A DNA stretch of 9,262 nt from NCBI GenBank assembly GCA_001557035.1, contig LSKJ01000485.1:1-9262 (forward strand), given 5' to 3'. The notes under the pieces were generated by a model. That model was not told the origin of the DNA. It worked only from the letters and a program-made list of their open reading frames with translations, and searched no databases. This DNA comes from Rhodospirillaceae bacterium CCH5-H10 (GTDB lineage Bacteria > Pseudomonadota > Alphaproteobacteria > Reyranellales > Reyranellaceae). Of this stretch, positions 6,196 to 9,262 are shown piece by piece (positions within the stretch are counted from its first letter, which is position 1; the number at the start of each line of letters is the position of its first letter). The translations under genes and the position numbers were made by a program.

Positions 6196-7359
6196 TCAGG
6201 CCTTCTGCTTGCCGAGCAGGTGGTCGGAAATGATGCGCTGCTGGATCTCCGACGTGCCCTCGAAGATCTTGGTGAGGCGCGCGTCGCGCCAGTAGCGCTC
6301 GACGGCATGCAGCGTCGTGTAACCGGCGCCGCCAAACACCTGCAGCGCCTCGGAGGTGACTTTCTCCGCCATCTCGGACGCGTGGAACTTCACCATCGCC
6401 GCCTCCTTGTCGCAGCGCCGCTTCTGGTCGATCTCGTCGCAGACGAAATACATGAGCTGGCGCGAGGCCTCGATCTCGGTTGCCATGCGAGCGAGGCGGA
6501 AGCGCGTGTTCTGGAAATCGCCGATCGCCTGGCCGAACTGGCGGCGCTCCTGCGCATAGGCGGTGGCATCCTCCAGGGCGCCGCGGGCCAGGCCGATGGC
6601 GCGTGCGGCGGTATGGGCGCGGGCGCGTTCGAGACCGGCCGAGATGTAATAGAAGGCGCGGCCCTCTTCGCCGATCAGCGCCGAGCCGGGCAGGCGGCAT
6701 TCGTCGAAGGCCAGCTCCCAGGTCTTCCAGCCAAAATAGCCGATCTTGGGAATCGGCGAGCCCTTCACGCCCGGCGGCAGCGTGCCACGCGGCTTCTCGA
6801 TCAGGAAGGAGGAGAGGCCGACATGCTTGCGCTTGGGATCAGGCGCGTCGGAGGTGCGGGCCACCAGCATGATGTAGTCGGCGCCGTCGGCGAAGGTGCA
6901 CCAGTACTTGTTGCCGGTGATGACCCAGTCGTCGCCGTCCCGCCGGGCCCGGCAGGAGATGCTGCCGAGATCGGAGCCTACATTGGGTTCGGACATGGCG
7001 GCGGCACCCAGGAACTCGCCACGGGCGGCGCGGGGCAGGAAGACGGCGCGCTGGGCATCGGTCATGCCACGGCCGGCGCTCAAGCCGTTGCCACGGGCGA
7101 TGATGGAGGCCACGCTCATCCAGCCGCGCGCCAACTCCTCGGTGATCAGGCAGTATTCGAAGACGCCGAGGCCCATGCCGCCATATTCTTCGGGGATCAC
7201 GATGCCGAAATAGCCCATGTCCGCCAGCTTCTGGATCAGTTCCGGCGGGATGTCGCCCTTCTCCGGATCGAGCTTGTTCGCGACCGGCAGTACTTCCTTC
7301 ATGACGAAGGCGCGCGCCGTCTCCTGGATCATGCGGCGCTCGTCGGTCATGTAACCCAT
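6196..7359 (-). CDS. Acyl-CoA dehydrogenase family protein
   Basis: This is a cytoplasmic FAD enzyme that oxidises acyl-CoA thioesters to 2-enoyl-CoA and passes electrons to electron-transfer flavoprotein. At 387 residues it has the family's usual length and three-domain order. Key segments are PEEYGGMGLG (56-65), the FAD/substrate motif AMSEPNVGSD (121-130), KYWCTFADGADY (151-162), YAQERRQFGQAIGDFQ (268-283), QVFGGAGY (340-347) and IFEGTSEIQ (365-373). Glu367 is in the position of the catalytic base of short- and medium-chain enzymes, so it should be active. The ATG at 7359 is preferred over the in-frame ATG three codons on because GGGG (7367-7370) lies seven bases upstream. It is followed by the DUF3237 gene and is divergent from the Bug binding-protein gene. 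The preferred acyl chain cannot be deduced. Confidence 0.96.
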   Translation of the reverse strand: MGYMTDERRMIQETARAFVMKEVLPVANKLDPEKGDIPPELIQKLADMGYFGIVIPEEYGGMGLGVFEYCLITEELARGWMSVASIIARGNGLSAGRGMTDAQRAVFLPRAARGEFLGAAAMSEPNVGSDLGSISCRARRDGDDWVITGNKYWCTFADGADYIMLVARTSDAPDPKRKHVGLSSFLIEKPRGTLPPGVKGSPIPKIGYFGWKTWELAFDECRLPGSALIGEEGRAFYYISAGLERARAHTAARAIGLARGALEDATAYAQERRQFGQAIGDFQNTRFRLARMATEIEASRQLMYFVCDEIDQKRRCDKEAAMVKFHASEMAEKVTSEALQVFGGAGYTTLHAVERYWRDARLTKIFEGTSEIQQRIISDHLLGKQKA

Positions 7360-7412
7360 GGATTTTCCCCGTTTCTTGCATGAGCATCATATCGGACTCG
7401 AAGGAGATCACA
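7360..7412. promoter_or_regulatory. Divergent promoter region, acyl-CoA dehydrogenase versus Bug protein
   Basis: Only 53 bases separate the two divergent start codons. The region carries a ribosome site for each gene: GGGG on the minus strand at 7367-7370, and AAGGAG on the plus strand at 7401-7406, six bases before the GTG. With both leaders this short, the promoters must overlap or extend into the opposite gene, which would favour shared control. No convincing -35/-10 pair or operator dyad was identified. Confidence 0.5.
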
Positions 7413-8390
7413 GTGCGCAGATTTCTGCTTGGCGCCACGGCGCTTTTTCTCTGTGCGGCATCCGCCGTTTTTCCCGCAGCGGCGCAGGACTGGCCGACAC
7501 GGCCCATTAACATCGTCATGGGGTTCCCGCCGGGCTCCGGCACCGACGTCGTCGCGCGAGTCCTGCAACCGCTGCTCGACAAGGCACTCGGCCAGCGCAT
7601 CGTGATCGACTACAAGGCCGGCGCCGGCGGCAACGTGGCGTCGGAATTCGTCGCGAATGCCAAGCCCGACGGCTACACCTTCCTGCTGGGCACGGCCGGC
7701 ACGCACGGGATCAATGCCGCGCTCTACAGCAAGCTCCCCTTCGATCCCGAGAAGGACTTCACGCCGATCTCGACGCTGGTCGACGTGTCGAACGTGCTGG
7801 CGATCAATCCCAAGGCGATCGACGCAAAGGACGTGAAGGACTTCATCGCCAAGGTGAAGGCGGCGCCGGGCAAGTACAACTACGCCTCGACCGGCAACGG
7901 CGCCGGCACGCATCTGGCCTTCGCCGAATTCAATGCCAAGGCCGGGCTCGACATGGTGCACGTGCCCTACAAGGGCTCCCCCGACGCCATCCAGTCGGTG
8001 CTGAACGGCGACACCTGCTGCATCTTCGCCCAGGTCCAGATCGCCATGCCGCAGGCGGCGGCCGGCAAGATGAAGCTGCTGGGCGTCTCGACCAAGCAGC
8101 GCGTGCCGGCCATTCCCGACGTGCCGACGATCGACGAGGCGGGCCTGCCGGGCTTCGACAGCTACACCTGGTTCGGCCTTTTCGCGCCGAAGGGCCTCGA
8201 TCCCGCGATTGCACTCAAGATGAACCTCGCCATCAAGACGGCGCTGGCCGATGCCGGCGTCCAGAAGAAGCTGGTCGAGCTCGGCAACACGCCGCGCTAT
8301 GAAACGATCGAGCAGTTCCAGGCGACCGTGAAGCGCGACCGCGCGAAGTGGGCCGACGTCGTTAAGACCGTGGGTGCCAAGATCGAGTGA
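7413..8390 (+). CDS. Bug-family tripartite tricarboxylate transporter substrate-binding protein
   Basis: This is a periplasmic solute-binding protein of the TctC/Bug family, which captures carboxylates or similar small organic acids for TctAB-type permeases, or acts as a sensor. With a GTG start at 7413 it has 325 residues, the typical family length. It begins with a clear signal peptide: RR, a hydrophobic core LLGATALFLCAASAVF, and likely cleavage after PAAA near residue 24. Binding-loop motifs follow: GFPPGSGTDVVAR, AGAGGNVASE, KPDGYTFLLG, and later HVPYKGSPDAIQSVLNGD and VPTIDEAGLPGFD. The GTG is preferred over an in-frame ATG at 7380 because AAGGAG lies at 7401-7406 and because the longer form would place charged residues ahead of the signal. 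No TctA or TctB gene is seen in the window, as is common for Bug genes. The ligand is unknown. Confidence 0.94.
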   Translation: MRRFLLGATALFLCAASAVFPAAAQDWPTRPINIVMGFPPGSGTDVVARVLQPLLDKALGQRIVIDYKAGAGGNVASEFVANAKPDGYTFLLGTAGTHGINAALYSKLPFDPEKDFTPISTLVDVSNVLAINPKAIDAKDVKDFIAKVKAAPGKYNYASTGNGAGTHLAFAEFNAKAGLDMVHVPYKGSPDAIQSVLNGDTCCIFAQVQIAMPQAAAGKMKLLGVSTKQRVPAIPDVPTIDEAGLPGFDSYTWFGLFAPKGLDPAIALKMNLAIKTALADAGVQKKLVELGNTPRYETIEQFQATVKRDRAKWADVVKTVGAKIE

Positions 8391-8415
8391 GCGGCGCCCA
8401 AATGAGAGACGTTCG

Positions 8416-9262
8416 ATGAAGAAGATGTTTGCAGCGATGGCGCTCGGTGCGGCCTTCGCTCTTCCGGCCGGCCAGGCGATGGCCGGCAAGGATCTCGATG
8501 CGGTGAAGGCGCGCGGCCAGCTCGTCTGCGGCGTCGCCGTCGGCGGCATCGCGGGCTTCATGGTGGTCGACAACCAGGGCAAGTGGACCGGCATGAACGT
8601 CGACATCTGCCGCGGCGTCTCCGCCGCGCTGTTCGGCGATTCGGAGAAGGTGAAGTACGTGCCGCTGTCGGGCCAGCAGCGCTTCACCGCGCTGCAGGCG
8701 GGCGAGGTCGACCTGCTGTCGAACAACTCGACCTGGACGCTGACGCGCGACACCGCGCTCGGCCTCGATTTCGTGGGCGTCACCTACTATGACGGCCAGG
8801 GCTTCATGGTGCCGAAGAAGCTCGGCGTGAAGAGCGCCAAGGAGCTGAACGGCGCCTCGATCTGCGTGCTCACGGGCAGCACGTCCGAACTCAACATCGC
8901 CGACTATTTCCGCACCAGCAAGATGACCTTCAAGCCGGTCCTGTTCGAGGACCCGGACCAGAGCCGCAGCGCCTTCTTCAATGGCCGGTGCGACGCCTAT
9001 TCCGGCGATCAGGCACGGCTCTACGCGACCCGCATCGCCAATGCGCCCAATCCCGACGACTACATCGTCCTGCCGGAAGTCATCTCCAAGGAACCTCTGG
9101 GACCGGTCGTGCGCCACGGCGACAACCAGTTCGCCGACATCGTGCGCTGGACCCAGTATGCGATGCTGGAAGCCGAGGAGTACGGCATCACCTCGAAGAA
9201 CGTCGATGAGATGCTGAAGAGCGACAATCCCGCCATCAAGCGCATCCTCGGCGTCACGCCGG
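8416..9262 (+). CDS. Amino-acid ABC transporter substrate-binding protein, AapJ-like, partial
   Basis: This is a periplasmic binding protein for a polar or general L-amino-acid ABC importer. The 282 residues visible, of about 340, run off the right edge. A signal peptide (MKKMFAAMALGAAFALPAGQ, cleavage near AMA at 21-23) precedes the mature domain. Family segments are ARGQLVCGV (32-40), NVDICRGVSAALFGD (61-75), QQRFTALQAGEVDLLSNNSTWT (split at 87-97 and 98-108), YYDGQGFMV (124-132), CVLTGSTSELN (150-160) and GRCDAYSGDQ (190-199). Four cysteines (38, 65, 150 and 192) sit where AapJ-type proteins have them, and the last two may form a disulfide. The usual Arg in the LSRN segment is Asn103 here, which may change ligand contacts. 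A weak GAGAG ribosome site lies at 8404-8408. The gene follows the Bug gene by 25 bases with no terminator, so they are probably co-transcribed. Permease and ATPase genes would be expected downstream. Confidence 0.92.
   Translation, partial: MKKMFAAMALGAAFALPAGQAMAGKDLDAVKARGQLVCGVAVGGIAGFMVVDNQGKWTGMNVDICRGVSAALFGDSEKVKYVPLSGQQRFTALQAGEVDLLSNNSTWTLTRDTALGLDFVGVTYYDGQGFMVPKKLGVKSAKELNGASICVLTGSTSELNIADYFRTSKMTFKPVLFEDPDQSRSAFFNGRCDAYSGDQARLYATRIANAPNPDDYIVLPEVISKEPLGPVVRHGDNQFADIVRWTQYAMLEAEEYGITSKNVDEMLKSDNPAIKRILGVTP

Noticed and set aside
6191..6700. Upstream extension of the DUF3237 frame into the dehydrogenase gene
   Set aside because: It overlaps the dehydrogenase C-terminal catalytic region in another frame. 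The ATG at 6190 has a suitable ribosome site and fits the family length.
6220..7383. Plus-strand open frame of 387 codons opposite the acyl-CoA dehydrogenase
   Set aside because: It is a mirror of the dehydrogenase gene with no domain of its own.
7347..8783. Minus-strand open frame of 478 codons opposite the Bug and amino-acid binding protein genes
   Set aside because: The opposite strand carries two well-supported secreted proteins, and this translation shows no family signature.
1..9262. Mobile elements, tRNA or rRNA genes, CRISPR arrays, toxin-antitoxin or defence genes
   Set aside because: No transposase or integrase motif, regularly spaced repeats or RNA-gene signature was seen on either strand. 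Apart from the palindrome at 5622-5704 the window looks like ordinary metabolic and transport chromosome.

Overview
The window is GC-rich, densely coded chromosomal DNA (about two thirds G+C by eye) with nine protein genes. The likely source is an alphaproteobacterium. The last gene resembles the AapJ-type general L-amino-acid binding proteins common in Rhizobiales and Rhodospirillales. It sits beside a Bug/TctC-type binding protein, a family that is expanded in soil Alpha- and Betaproteobacteria. This placement is inferred from protein character and base composition, not from a marker gene. No rRNA, tRNA, CRISPR array, transposase or phage gene was seen.

Left part (1-1539): a LysR-family regulator on the minus strand, cut by the left window edge, is divergent from a TauE/SafE (TSUP) membrane exporter. 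The 85-base gap between them holds a short inverted repeat and is the natural place for the regulator to act. This is a classic regulator/target-transporter pair.

Centre (1608-5604): three plus-strand genes. They are a class II aldolase/adducin-type metalloenzyme, an SbmA/BacA/YddA-like ABC half-transporter with fused permease and ATPase, and a membrane-anchored SGNH-hydrolase-like protein. The aldolase stop codon TAA is followed with no gap, in the same frame, by a TTG that is the only plausible start of the ABC transporter, so the two are probably translationally coupled. The SGNH-like protein keeps the Ser and Asp-x-x-His blocks but has Thr where the oxyanion-hole Asn is expected.

A 106-base convergent gap (5605-5710) carries a striking imperfect palindrome. 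It has perfect 17-base arms that enclose two smaller hairpins, and looks like a dispersed palindromic (REP/MITE-like) element or a bidirectional terminator.

Right part (5711-9262): on the minus strand, an acyl-CoA dehydrogenase is followed after 5 bases by a small DUF3237 protein, probably as one operon. Only 53 bases from the dehydrogenase start, a plus-strand pair begins. It consists of a Bug-family (tripartite tricarboxylate transporter) periplasmic binding protein and an AapJ-like amino-acid ABC binding protein, the latter cut by the right edge. The layout suggests uptake of organic or amino acids beside CoA-ester catabolism, but no specific substrate can be read from the sequence.
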